A stretch of DNA of 31,911 nucleotides from RGIG3077 sp964490175 (lineage in GTDB: Bacteria > Bacillota > Clostridia > Oscillospirales > Ruminococcaceae). Location: NCBI GenBank assembly GCA_964490175.1, contig CAZBAI010000019.1, positions 1-31,911 on the forward strand, written 5' to 3'. How positions within the stretch are numbered: the first letter of the stretch is position 1; each line of letters opens with the position of its first letter. The notes beneath the pieces are model-generated. The model saw only the letters and a program-made list of their open reading frames with translations, did no database searches and was not told where the DNA came from. The position numbers and the translations under genes are program-made. This document shows, in pieces, positions 6,659 to 15,700 of the stretch.

Positions 6659-7936
6659 ATGTTTGTAGATAAGGCAAAAATTAAGGTTAAGGCCGGTGAC
6701 GGCGGCGATGGTGCCGTTTCGTTTCACAGAGAAAAATATGTAGCCGCAGGCGGTCCGGATGGGGGCGACGGCGGCAAGGGCGGAAATGTTATCTTCGTTG
6801 TTGACGATAATTTTTCCACGCTTATCGATTTTCGGTATAAAAGAAAATATGTTGCGGAAAACGGTGAAAACGGCGGTTCACGCAACTGCACGGGCAAAAA
6901 CGGCAGCGACCTTATCGTTAAAGTGCCCAGAGGTACGCTGGTGCGTGACGCTGCCACTGGAAGAATCATCGCAGACCTTTCGTCGGACGAACCTAAAGTA
7001 ATCGCTAATGGCGGCAGAGGCGGCAAGGGCAACGTTCACTTTGCTTCACCCACACGGCAGGTGCCGAAATTTGCAAAACCCGGATATCCCGGCGAGGAAC
7101 TTGAAGTAAAGCTTGAGCTGAAATTGCTTGCCGATGTCGGCATTGTGGGATTTCCGAATGTCGGCAAATCAACGCTGATTTCGTCGGTGAGCGCCGCAAA
7201 GCCTAAAATCGCAAACTACCACTTCACAACGCTTGCGCCCGTTCTCGGCGTTGTGAGGATTGAAAATGAGCGCTCGTTTGTAATGGCGGATATCCCCGGA
7301 CTTATCGAGGGCGCAAGCGACGGTGTGGGCTTGGGACATGAGTTTTTGCGCCATGTCGAAAGATGCCGCCTTATTCTGCACGTTGTCGATGTTTCGGGAA
7401 CAGAGGGCAGAAACCCTATCGACGATTTTGAAATAATCAACCGTGAGCTGGCAAATTTCAGTGCCGAGTTGGCGCAGTGTCCGCAGGTCGTTGCCGTTAA
7501 TAAGTGCGATATCGCAACGCCGGAGCAGATTGCGGCTTTTAAGGCTTATGCCGAAGAAAAAGGACGCAAGGTTTTTGAAATTTCCGCCGCAACCACAAAG
7601 GGCACAATAGCCCTTATACAGGAAATAGAACACGTGCTTGACACATTGCCGCCGATTAAAGAATATCAAGCCGAGCCGCTTTCACCGAAAGAGCTTGACG
7701 AAAACGCAGGCAAGGGTCAGCGCTTTGAAATCACCTGCGAGGAGGGCGTTTATTACGTCGAAGCGCCGTGGCTTGATTCTGTCATGCGCACTGTCGATAT
7801 GGACGACTATTCATCATTGCAGTATTTCCAAAGAGTTCTCAAAAACAGCGGAATTATCGACAGATTGCGTGAAATGGGTATTAACGAGGGCGATACCGTT
7901 GATATATTCGGCTTTGAATTTGATTTTGTCAACTGA
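6659..7936 (+). CDS. obgE: GTPase Obg (CgtA)
   Basis: This 425-residue GTPase has the three Obg parts. The glycine-rich Obg fold occupies about 1-158 (KAGDGGDGAVSFHREKY, GGPDGGDGGKGG). The G domain has the P-loop GFPNVGKST, switch region with DIPGLIEGA, NKCD and a SAATT-type G5. The C-terminal OCT domain spans about 345-425. Obg associates with the large ribosomal subunit and links ribosome assembly to stress and cell-cycle control. ATG 6659 has AGGAG 7 nt upstream. Being placed behind a terminator, it must depend on read-through or a promoter inside rpmA. mrnC and yebC follow on the same strand. Confidence 0.95.
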   Translation: MFVDKAKIKVKAGDGGDGAVSFHREKYVAAGGPDGGDGGKGGNVIFVVDDNFSTLIDFRYKRKYVAENGENGGSRNCTGKNGSDLIVKVPRGTLVRDAATGRIIADLSSDEPKVIANGGRGGKGNVHFASPTRQVPKFAKPGYPGEELEVKLELKLLADVGIVGFPNVGKSTLISSVSAAKPKIANYHFTTLAPVLGVVRIENERSFVMADIPGLIEGASDGVGLGHEFLRHVERCRLILHVVDVSGTEGRNPIDDFEIINRELANFSAELAQCPQVVAVNKCDIATPEQIAAFKAYAEEKGRKVFEISAATTKGTIALIQEIEHVLDTLPPIKEYQAEPLSPKELDENAGKGQRFEITCEEGVYYVEAPWLDSVMRTVDMDDYSSLQYFQRVLKNSGIIDRLREMGINEGDTVDIFGFEFDFVN

Positions 7937-7968
7937 TATTCCCTATATGATTGAGGAGAGATGAAGCC

Positions 7969-8397
7969 TTGGCGCAAAAGTATGTTTCGGAGTTTGAAGC
8001 AAATCAATACAGCCCGCTTGTGCTTGCCTTTTTGGGCGACAGCATTTATGAAAAATGCGTGCGAATGCGCCTTGTGACTTCAACAAGTATGCCTGCCGGC
8101 AGGCTTCACAATATTTCCGTAAAAATCGTGTGTGCGGCGTTTCAGTCAAGGGCGGTTTCGGAAATATTGCCTATGCTTTCTGAAAATGAGCTTGCCGTTT
8201 TCAAACGTGGCAGAAACGCACACGGAAATACCGTGCCGAAAAGCGCAAATGCGCAGGATTATCGCAAGGCAACCGGGCTTGAAGCGCTCTTCGGTTACCT
8301 TTATCTTACGGCGAAAAATGACCGTATCGAAGAGATTTTCGATGTTATATGGAAGTTGTTTGTAAGCAGCTTTGATGAATACAGCTTTAATAATTGA
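7969..8397 (+). CDS. mrnC: Mini-ribonuclease 3 (Mini-III)
   Basis: A 142-residue protein consisting of an RNase III catalytic domain without the double-stranded-RNA-binding domain, which defines Mini-III. The motif LAFLGDSIYE carries the conserved Gly-Asp and Glu metal ligands, and LEALFGYLYL is the second acidic signature. In Bacillus, Mini-III matures 23S rRNA ends. I choose the TTG at 7969 since GAGGAG at 7953-7958 is 10 nt upstream and the product starts MAQKYVSEFEANQYSPLVLA; the alternative TTG at 7951 overlaps that ribosome site. It lies between obgE and yebC, consistent with a ribosome-biogenesis operon. Confidence 0.88.
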   Translation: MAQKYVSEFEANQYSPLVLAFLGDSIYEKCVRMRLVTSTSMPAGRLHNISVKIVCAAFQSRAVSEILPMLSENELAVFKRGRNAHGNTVPKSANAQDYRKATGLEALFGYLYLTAKNDRIEEIFDVIWKLFVSSFDEYSFNN

Positions 8398-8412
8398 TAA
8401 GGAGAACCGTTT

Positions 8413-9144
8413 ATGTCAGGACATTCAAAATGGAACAATATCAAGCGCAAAAAGGAAGCAACCGATGCTGCCAAAGCGAAGATATTTACAAAAATAGGAA
8501 GAGAAATTATCGTTTGCGTTAAAGAGGGCGGACCCGACCCTAACAACAATTCCAAGTTGAGAGAGCTTATTGCAAAGGCAAAGTCAAATAATGTACCCAA
8601 TGAAAATATTGAGCGTGTTATAAAAAAAGCCGCCGGTGACGCAAACAAAAACAGCTATGAAAATATGGTATATGAGGGCTACGGTCCGAGCGGTGTTGCG
8701 GTAATTGTCGAGTGCTTGACGGATAACAAAAACCGTACCGCCGCCGATGTTCGCCACGCTTTTGATAAATTCGGCGGAAATTTGGGCACGTCCGGCTGTG
8801 TTTCGTTTATGTTCAGCCGCAAGGGTATTATTATTCTCGATGCACAAGACGCCGATGAGGACGCCTTGATGGAGGATATTATGGAGCTTGGTGCCGATGA
8901 CCTTATCGCCGAGGAAGACAGTTTTGAGATTCAATGCGAACCGAACGATGTCGGTGCAATATCGCAGGGTCTAAGCGATAAGGGATATACGGTTCTGTCT
9001 GCCGAAGCGGAGATGGTTCCTTCAACATATACAACGCTTACCGATCCGGAAGCTGCCAGAAAAATGTCGATTATGCTTGAGGTTCTTGAAGATAACGATG
9101 ACGTTCAAAACGTTTGGCACAACTGGGAAAATCCGGGCGAATAA
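8413..9144 (+). CDS. yebC: YebC/PmpR (TACO1) family protein
   Basis: A 243-residue member of the YebC family, starting MSGHSKWNNIKRKKEATDAA as nearly all members do, with KIFTKIGREI, VPNENIERVIKKA and the middle NLGTSGCVSFMF. These proteins have been annotated as transcription regulators; more recent work connects some of them to translation of difficult peptide stretches. AAGGAG precedes the ATG by 8 nt. It closes the obgE-mrnC-yebC transcript, with a strong terminator 7 nt beyond the stop. Confidence 0.93.
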   Translation: MSGHSKWNNIKRKKEATDAAKAKIFTKIGREIIVCVKEGGPDPNNNSKLRELIAKAKSNNVPNENIERVIKKAAGDANKNSYENMVYEGYGPSGVAVIVECLTDNKNRTAADVRHAFDKFGGNLGTSGCVSFMFSRKGIIILDAQDADEDALMEDIMELGADDLIAEEDSFEIQCEPNDVGAISQGLSDKGYTVLSAEAEMVPSTYTTLTDPEAARKMSIMLEVLEDNDDVQNVWHNWENPGE

Positions 9145-9150
9145 ACACTG

Positions 9151-9188
9151 CCGCAGAGGGCTTTTGATAAAGCTCTTTGCGGTTTTTG
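9151..9188 (+). terminator. Rho-independent terminator after yebC
   Basis: CCGCAGAGGGCTTT (9151-9164) folds onto AAAGCTCTTTGCGG (9169-9182) with a TGAT loop and is followed by TTTTT. Confidence 0.9.
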
Positions 9189-9190
9189 CT

Positions 9191-9323
9191 TAAATTTGTG
9201 CAAAAGGCACAAAATTTACAAAAAATTCAAAATATATGATGCTGTGCCGATATATCGCCGAAAAATCAAATCTTTCAGGTGAAAAATCATGTCGCTGTAT
9301 ACAGAATGCGGTGATTTTTTTAA
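9191..9323 (+). other. Structured non-coding spacer, possible decayed riboswitch
   Basis: No ORF is present. At 9191-9218 TAAATTTGTGC pairs with GCAC-AAAATTTA. At 9255-9290 the order CGCCGAAAAATC, AAATCTTTCAGGTGAAAA resembles the 3' half of a glycine aptamer, but the GGAGAGA-type 5' part is not seen. At 9282-9323 a hairpin (ATCA..CGC / GCG..TGAT) is followed by seven T, like an expression-platform terminator. A separate promoter starts immediately afterwards, so a control role for the downstream gene is doubtful. Confidence 0.35.
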
Positions 9324-9332
9324 AAAAGTTTA

Positions 9333-9361
9333 TTGCTTTTTCTTGAAAAATGTGGTATAAT
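9333..9361 (+). promoter_or_regulatory. Promoter of the VanY-like gene
   Basis: TTGCTT (9333-9338), a 17-nt spacer and TATAAT (9356-9361), with TGTGG directly ahead of the -10 box giving an extended -10. The same TGTGG plus -10 arrangement occurs at the rplU and rpmE promoters of this window. Confidence 0.8.
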
Positions 9362-9398
9362 TCAAAAGATAATAAACGTTTTTCAAGGGAGGCTGCAT

Positions 9399-10562
9399 AT
9401 GTCTGAAAAAAACGGTAATATGCTTGAAAAGGTCGGTGCGAAAGTTGTTGCCGGTTTCAAAAGCATAGGGGTGTTTTTGAAAAAGATACCTGCCGCACTT
9501 AAAGCTTTAACGCAAAATCTCGGTAAAAAAGGCGCAAAGTCTAAGAAAAATAAAACCTCTTCGGCTTCAAAAAAGCGCAAAGGCAAAATCAGATATGACA
9601 GGCTCGGTGTTTTGGCTGCCGCCGTAATTGTGCTTATTGTGCTGATTGTTGTTCTTATCAAGACGATTGTTGCAAGCACAAAGGGCAATGATGATGATAA
9701 ATCCAAGTCCTCTGGCAGTGATAAATCCGTGTCGGATACTGCTTTGGATTCACAAAGTTCGGTCAGCGACACGGCTGTTGCGTATGTTGAATCAAGCATA
9801 GCTTACGACCAAGTTAAGTCCGGCAGTCTTATTGATGTAAATGCAAATTATGAGTTTGTTTTTCCGGAAAGCGCAAATCCCTCGCTGATAAGCGTTATGG
9901 AAAACAAAAACAGCTCATATGCCGTCAGCAATGCCAATATTTTGCTTGACGCTACGGTAATAAAACAGCTTAACATCATGATGGAAGACTTTTCATCTCA
10001 AACGGGTTTGAGCAATGTTGAGCTAAAGCAGGGTTATCGCACTAAGGAATATCAGCAGGAGCTTTATGATTCCGGCACGAGCGTTGTTGCCCCGGGATTT
10101 ACCGAGCACCATACGGGTCTTGCATTTAATATCAGTATTATCAACGGCGGCGATTATAAAAAATATGATTATAACGATTTGCCGAGCAACGATTATAAAT
10201 GGATTCTCGATAATTGCGCAAAATACGGTTTTGTGCCCAGATATACTCTTGATAAGGAAACCGTGACCGGCTGCGAAGCCGAAAGCGATCATTTTAGATA
10301 TGTCGGCGTTCCGCACGCATATTATATGACGCAAAACAACCTTTGCCTTGAGGAATATCTTGAGTTTTTGAAAAATTATACTTTTGATTCGCCCTTGCAG
10401 TTCACCTGTGAGTATGATTCAAAAAATTATATTATTTATTATACCGCAGCCAGCGTTGCTGTCGGTGTTTCCGACCAAACCCGTGTGTATATTCCCACAA
10501 ATGCCGAATATACGGTTTCGGGCGATAATATCGGCGGATTTATTGTAACGGTAACCCGATAA
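9399..10562 (+). CDS. Membrane-anchored VanY-like D,D-carboxypeptidase with altered metal site
   Basis: This 387-residue protein has a Lys-rich cytosolic N-terminus (residues 40-66), one membrane segment (71-92), a Ser/Asp linker (95-125) and an extracellular VanY (peptidase M15B) domain from about 180 to 320. VanY enzymes trim the terminal D-Ala from peptidoglycan precursors. The core reads GYRTKEYQ, then TEHHTGLAFN (235-244), then AESDHFRYVG. His237, Glu295 and His298 match the conserved positions, but the Asp zinc ligand of the SxHxxGxAxD motif is Asn244 here (codon AAT). The domain may be inactive or use a different metal geometry. A short beta-rich tail of about 60 residues follows. GGGAGG lies 6 nt upstream of ATG 9399; the longer frame from 9333 overlaps the promoter. 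ilvE follows after 54 nt. Confidence 0.8.
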   Translation: MSEKNGNMLEKVGAKVVAGFKSIGVFLKKIPAALKALTQNLGKKGAKSKKNKTSSASKKRKGKIRYDRLGVLAAAVIVLIVLIVVLIKTIVASTKGNDDDKSKSSGSDKSVSDTALDSQSSVSDTAVAYVESSIAYDQVKSGSLIDVNANYEFVFPESANPSLISVMENKNSSYAVSNANILLDATVIKQLNIMMEDFSSQTGLSNVELKQGYRTKEYQQELYDSGTSVVAPGFTEHHTGLAFNISIINGGDYKKYDYNDLPSNDYKWILDNCAKYGFVPRYTLDKETVTGCEAESDHFRYVGVPHAYYMTQNNLCLEEYLEFLKNYTFDSPLQFTCEYDSKNYIIYYTAASVAVGVSDQTRVYIPTNAEYTVSGDNIGGFIVTVTR

Positions 10563-10616
10563 TTCCATAAAATTTATATATTTAATATTTTTTAATGAAA
10601 GAAAGAAGGACTGAAA

Positions 10617-11681
10617 ATGAGTATCAGACTTGAACTCACAAACTCACCCAAGGCAAAGCCTACGGACGAATCCAATCTCGGATTCGGCAAAATTTTTACC
10701 GACCATATGTTCGTAATGGACTATGATACGGGAATGGGCTGGCATGATGCACGTATCGTGCCTTATGCGCCTATCGAACTTTCGCCCGCCGCAATGTGTC
10801 TGCATTACGGTCAGGAGGTTTTCGAGGGCATGAAAGCTTATCGCACCGCAAACGGTGACATTCAGCTTTTCAGACCCGAGGAGAATTTCAAAAGGCTTAA
10901 TTCCTCTAACGAGCGCCTTGTAATTCCCGAAATCGACGAAGCTTTTGCTTTAGAGGCACTTAAAAAGCTTGTCGAAGTCGAAAAAGATTGGGTACCTCAT
11001 ACCGAGGGTGCGGCGCTGTATATCAGACCGTTTGTTATCGCAGTTGACCCGTTTCTCGGCGTTCGCCCCGGCGATAAATATATGTTTATTATCATTCTTT
11101 CGCCCTCGGGTGCATATTACGCTTCCGGACTTGACCCTGTTGATATCTATGTGGAAAACAAGTATGTCCGTGCGGTAAGAGGCGGTATGGGCTATACAAA
11201 AACAGGCGGAAACTACGCAGCTTCCCTCAAAGCGCAGGATGAGGCTCACAAGCAGGATTATTCGCAGGTGCTCTGGCTTGACGGCGTTGAGCAGAAATAT
11301 ATTGAAGAAGTCGGCGCTATGAACATCTTCTTCGTAATCGACGGCGAGGTTGTAACACCGTCGCTTCAAGGCTCGATTCTTCCCGGAATTACGAGAAAAT
11401 CGGCAATTGAAATCTGCAAGTCAAAGGGCATTCCCGTTTCGGAACGCAGAATCGCCATGCAGGAAATTTCCGATGCATATGACAACGGCAAGCTTGATGA
11501 AATCTTCGGCACAGGTACTGCCGCTGTAATTTCACCTGTCGGCTCTCTTAAATGGGGCGATAAGATTATGAAAGTAAACGACGGTAAAATCGGCAAAATT
11601 TCGCAAATGCTCTATGATACGCTCACCGGCATTCAGTGGGGCACTGTTGAAGATACTTACGGCTGGACGCAGAAAATCTAA
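10617..11681 (+). CDS. ilvE: Branched-chain amino acid aminotransferase
   Basis: A 354-residue fold-type IV PLP aminotransferase of the BCAT family. It interconverts Leu, Ile and Val with their 2-oxo acids using 2-oxoglutarate/glutamate. The PLP lysine is Lys195 in MGYTKTGGNYAASL. Other landmarks are LHYGQEVFEGMKAYR near the N-terminus, RPFV, EEVGAMNIFFV and GTGTAAVISPVGSL. The length matches the class II (about 350 residue) bacterial enzymes. AGAAGGAC sits ahead of ATG 10617. No terminator separates it from the VanY-like gene, so co-transcription is possible. Its stop codon overlaps the stop of the convergent ABC ATPase gene. Confidence 0.93.
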   Translation: MSIRLELTNSPKAKPTDESNLGFGKIFTDHMFVMDYDTGMGWHDARIVPYAPIELSPAAMCLHYGQEVFEGMKAYRTANGDIQLFRPEENFKRLNSSNERLVIPEIDEAFALEALKKLVEVEKDWVPHTEGAALYIRPFVIAVDPFLGVRPGDKYMFIIILSPSGAYYASGLDPVDIYVENKYVRAVRGGMGYTKTGGNYAASLKAQDEAHKQDYSQVLWLDGVEQKYIEEVGAMNIFFVIDGEVVTPSLQGSILPGITRKSAIEICKSKGIPVSERRIAMQEISDAYDNGKLDEIFGTGTAAVISPVGSLKWGDKIMKVNDGKIGKISQMLYDTLTGIQWGTVEDTYGWTQKI

Positions 11682-12352
11682 TTTTCCGAAAGTCTGCCTT
11701 TTTCGACCTTGACGATACGGTCGGCATATGACGCAACCTTTGTGTCGTGCGTGATGAGTATGACTGTTTTTCCGTTTCTGTTCATCCGCCGCAGCATATC
11801 CATAACACAATCGCTTGATTTTGCGTCAAGATTGCCGGTCGGTTCGTCGGCAAAAATAATTTCACTGTCGCACGCCAATGTTCGGGCAACTGCGGTTCGC
11901 TGCTGCTGACCGCCCGACATTTCAGACGGCAAATGATGAATGCGCTCGATAAGACCTACGTCATCGAGCGCTTTTTTTGCGGCATTTTCACGCTTTGATT
12001 TTGACACGCCTTTGTACATAAGCGGTAATGCGGTGTTTTCAAGCGCACTCAGCGATGATATAAGATTGAAGCTTTGGAAAATATAGCTCAAATAATTACT
12101 GCGCAAAAGCGAAAGCTCACGCCTTGTAAGTTTTGAGGTGTCTTTTCCCAAAACGGTGCACACCCCCTGCGATTGAGTATCAAGGCAGCCCATTATGTTC
12201 ATCAAGGTGGATTTTCCGCTGCCCGAAGCGCCCATAATGCCGAGAAATTCGCCCTTTTTTACGTCAAGATCAATCCCGCCGAGCGCTGTAATTTCTCTGC
12301 CGTTTTTGCAATAGGTTTTCTTTATGTCCCTTATGCTGATGATGTTTTCCAT
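11678..12352 (-). CDS. ABC transporter ATP-binding protein, MacB/LolD type, no permease nearby
   Basis: A 224-residue ATPase with Walker A GASGSGKST (41-49), the Q-loop, signature MSGGQQQRTAVARTLA and Walker B EIIFADEPTGNLD. The TGNLD tail and overall length place it with the MacB/LolD/FtsE-type exporters that pair with FtsX-like permeases. I start at ATG 12352, where GGCGGAG lies upstream; a longer frame to 12385 has no ribosome site. No permease gene lies on either side: downstream is the convergent ilvE, with stop codons overlapping by 2 bp, and upstream is a 375-nt spacer before an unrelated divergent gene. Its partner must be encoded elsewhere or be lost. Confidence 0.9.
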   Translation of the reverse strand: MENIISIRDIKKTYCKNGREITALGGIDLDVKKGEFLGIMGASGSGKSTLMNIMGCLDTQSQGVCTVLGKDTSKLTRRELSLLRSNYLSYIFQSFNLISSLSALENTALPLMYKGVSKSKRENAAKKALDDVGLIERIHHLPSEMSGGQQQRTAVARTLACDSEIIFADEPTGNLDAKSSDCVMDMLRRMNRNGKTVILITHDTKVASYADRIVKVEKGRLSEN

Positions 12353-12622
12353 AAATTTTCTCCGCCGATATTTTTTTGTTTGCAAGATGTATTATGCGAA
12401 AATTTTAGCTTTATATACTGTATTTATGCGCTGTATTTGCTTTTCAAAAAGCATAAATACACACATTGTTTTCAATAGTTACAAAGGGATTAAAGGTTGA
12501 AAAAGTCTTGTATTTATGAGCTTTATGTTGTGAAATTACCCCAAAAAGCACCATTGTCAAACCGAATTTGTAATTATAGTTACAAAAAAATTAAATTTGA
12601 TGTGAAAATCACGTGTAAATCA
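12353..12622. other. AT-rich divergent spacer with a large inverted repeat
   Basis: No gene is visible here. GTATTTATGC (12420-12429) is perfectly inverted at 12451-12460, and a nested GCTTTT/AAAAGC lies between the arms, giving a cruciform-like element in the region upstream of the ABC ATPase gene. I found no consensus promoter for the ATPase. The rest is AT-rich without recognisable motif. Confidence 0.5.
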
Positions 12623-12651
12623 TTGACATAAGCCGAAAATGCCGATATAAT
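12623..12651 (+). promoter_or_regulatory. Perfect consensus sigma-A promoter of the large anchored protein
   Basis: TTGACA (12623-12628), a 17-nt spacer and TATAAT (12646-12651) match the consensus at all twelve positions. Initiation is expected near 12658. Confidence 0.92.
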
Positions 12652-12660
12652 ATAGATGTT

Positions 12661-12695
12661 AAAGCTCAAAGCATTTGGGCTTTCGTATTTATACG
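12661..12695 (+). other. Hairpins at the 5' end of the mRNA
   Basis: AAAGCTCAAA and TTTGGGCTTT pair around GCA (12661-12683, one G-U pair), immediately followed by CGTAT-TT-ATACG (12684-12695). They start within a few bases of the predicted transcription start. No U tract follows, so 5' protection of the transcript is more plausible than termination. Confidence 0.5.
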
Positions 12696-12727
12696 CTTGT
12701 TGATTACACTTAAAAAGGAGAATGGTA

Positions 12728-15700
12728 ATGGACAACAATTACAACGGTTTTACACCCGAGGGCACAAATGATGCGCAAAACAATCAGCAGATTGCAAACA
12801 ATCAGCAGCCTGCATATGATAATAATGCATATCAGCAGCCTGCATATGCAAACAATAACGCATATCAGCAGCCCGTTTATGACAACAACACATATCAGCA
12901 ACAGTATGCCGCACCCACCCCTGCCGTGAACGATTTTTCAAATCAAATCGCACAGGGCAACGTAGATCTCGGTGCAGACGGTACTGTGGCTGTCGCAAAG
13001 AAGAAATCAAAATTGCCGTTTGTAATCGGCGGCACTGTTTTGGGCGTTGCCGGCGTGGGCGCACTTTTGTTTGCGTTCGTAGCACCCGTTAAAAACTGGG
13101 TCAAGATTACATTTATGAAGCCCGAAAAGTATTTTGCTTCTGTTGAAGAGCAGGCTTTTTCGGAGTATTCCGCAACCCTTTCCGAAACATACGGTCAGGT
13201 CGTTAACGCAATTAACGGCGAGGGAACAACCGTTAGCTATTCGGTTGAGCTTTCCGTCGGCGATAAGTTTATGGAAGCCTTGAAAGAAGAGGCGCAGGAG
13301 AATGGCGCAGAACTTCCCGATTTTACATTTGAATCACTCGGAATCGATATGTCTGTTGCGTCTGATTCCGATAAGGCTGCCGGCGCTAACGCAGCCATTA
13401 CACTTAACGGTGAAAGCGTAATCAGCGCAAATGCCGTATATGATATTGCCGAGCAGATGTTCTATTTGCAGATTCCCGAGCTGTCGCAGGCATATCTTAC
13501 CGCTTCGCTTGAAGAATATCTTGATGAATATACCAATATCGACGTTGATATTGCTGATTTTGACACCGATTCGCTTGTTTCCGAAGATGAAATGAAGCGC
13601 ATTATCGAAGATTATGCAAACATTGTTTATTCTTCGATTGAAACCGTTGAGATTGCCAAGGGCGAGAAAATCGACATTGTGGGAAAAGAATATTCTTTCA
13701 ATGTTATGGAATATGAACTGACCGAAGAAGAATTGTACGAAATTGTGATTGATGTTCTCGAAAACGCTGCCGATGACGATGCGATTATCGACATGGTTGA
13801 GGGATTTGGCGTTGAGGATTTTGACGACATTATCGATGATGCAATCGATGATCTTGAGGATATGATTGATAATGCCGATGATGATAACTACATATCCGCA
13901 AGAGTTTATGCCGATGCACGTGGCGCAATCATGGGTCGTGAATATACAGTATATTCAGACGATGACGAAACCGGAACGTTCTATTATATCATCGGTGCCG
14001 ACGGCGATGACATTTGCCTTGAAGCCTCACTTGAAGCTGACGGCGAAGAAGCTTTCAATGTCGAATTTTCAAGAATCGGCTCTGAGCTTGAGGGCACTGT
14101 TGAAGCTGATGGCGAGGAAATTATCACTCTTGAGGGCACATATGAAAAGGAAGCTTATTCCGGAACGATGACATTTATCTCGCCCGAAGATGAATACTAC
14201 GAAATCGAAGAAGAAGAAGTCGAAATCGGTTTTGAAAACGTAAAGGTAACAGGCGATAACGATGAATATCTTGTAGGTACATTCTTTATCGAAATTCCCG
14301 AAGATGAAGAGAATGCCGAAGAGCTTGCCGAATACGGTATTGAGAGAATCGAAATTGTATTTGACAGCGACGGCGATTCGCAGGAAGTAAGCCTTGTTCT
14401 CGGCGAGCTTGTTTCCCTTTCGGTTAAAGCCGCCGTTAAGGATGAAGCTGATATCAATATCCCCGATGACGCAACTAACTACGATATTGAAACTCAAATT
14501 GATGAATATCTTGCAAACGTTGATTATACTTCTATCGTTGATAAGGTTATAGAACTTCTCGGACTTGACGGTGAATATACAGCCGAAGACATTGTAGGCT
14601 CTATCGAACAGTATCTCTACGGCGGATACGATTATGGCTACGATGATGGCGACGACGATGATTATGATAACGATTGGGATTATGACGAATATTATGACAG
14701 CGATTACGATTATTTGGAATTTTATGATGAAGTTAAAATAAACGCTTTCGCTAAAGAGCTTTACGCACCTTTAAAGGTTGAAACTTTCTGCGCATATTTC
14801 GGTCTTAACCCCGATCAGATGGTTGCTTCGTGTGATGATGGTTTCGCTACCGCAGGCAGCTCCAGCATTCAGTATTACAACCCCTTTGGTGATTCTGTAA
14901 GAATTGCCGACTGCTACGTCAACTACCTTTACATAAGCCCCGATGATAAGGACTTTATCATCAGCTTTAACGGAATCGGCATCGGCTCAACGCTTGATGA
15001 GATCAACGAAGAATTTGGCGGCTATTTGAAGTACGGCACCGTTTTTGCGGTAAATAACGGCGAAATCAGAATTGAGGACTACAATTATTACGAAAAGCTT
15101 CTCTTTGAAATGGAAAACGGCGTTGTAGAAAATATTACATACATTGCCGATGAAGAGTATGTTTTAGACAATTTTGTCGAAGATGTTTCCGGTAATGATG
15201 ATAATGATGATGATGACAGCAATGCCGGTGATTATGAATACGACTATGATTACGTCAAATTTGATGATGTTACGGTATCCGTGTTAGGAAACCAAGTTCA
15301 ATGGCCCTGCAAGGCAGAAACCTTGTGCGCTTATTTCAATCTTGACCCCAACACAATGATTGAAGCCGGCGATTATGATTATGAATGGAACGATAACGGC
15401 TCTGAAATTGATTATACCAACCCTTATGACACGTCTGCAAGACTTGGCGATTGCTTCATCGAATATCTCTACGTTAAACAAGGCGACCCTAATTTCAACG
15501 TTACAGTGAACAATGTCGGAATCGGCAGCACACTTGCCGACATCAATTCCGCATTCGGAACGGAATTTGAAATCGAAAACGGTATTATCAATATTGAAGA
15601 TTTATATAATTGGGATTCTGTAAACTACGAAGTTGTCGATGGTGTTGTAGTATCAATCTACCTTAGGGGCGATGATGATACATTCCTCGAAGCCAACCCC

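Noticed and set aside
10563..10616. Leucine-type leader or T-box in front of ilvE
   Set aside because: The 54-nt AT-rich gap has no room for such an element and holds no short leader ORF rich in branched-chain codons.
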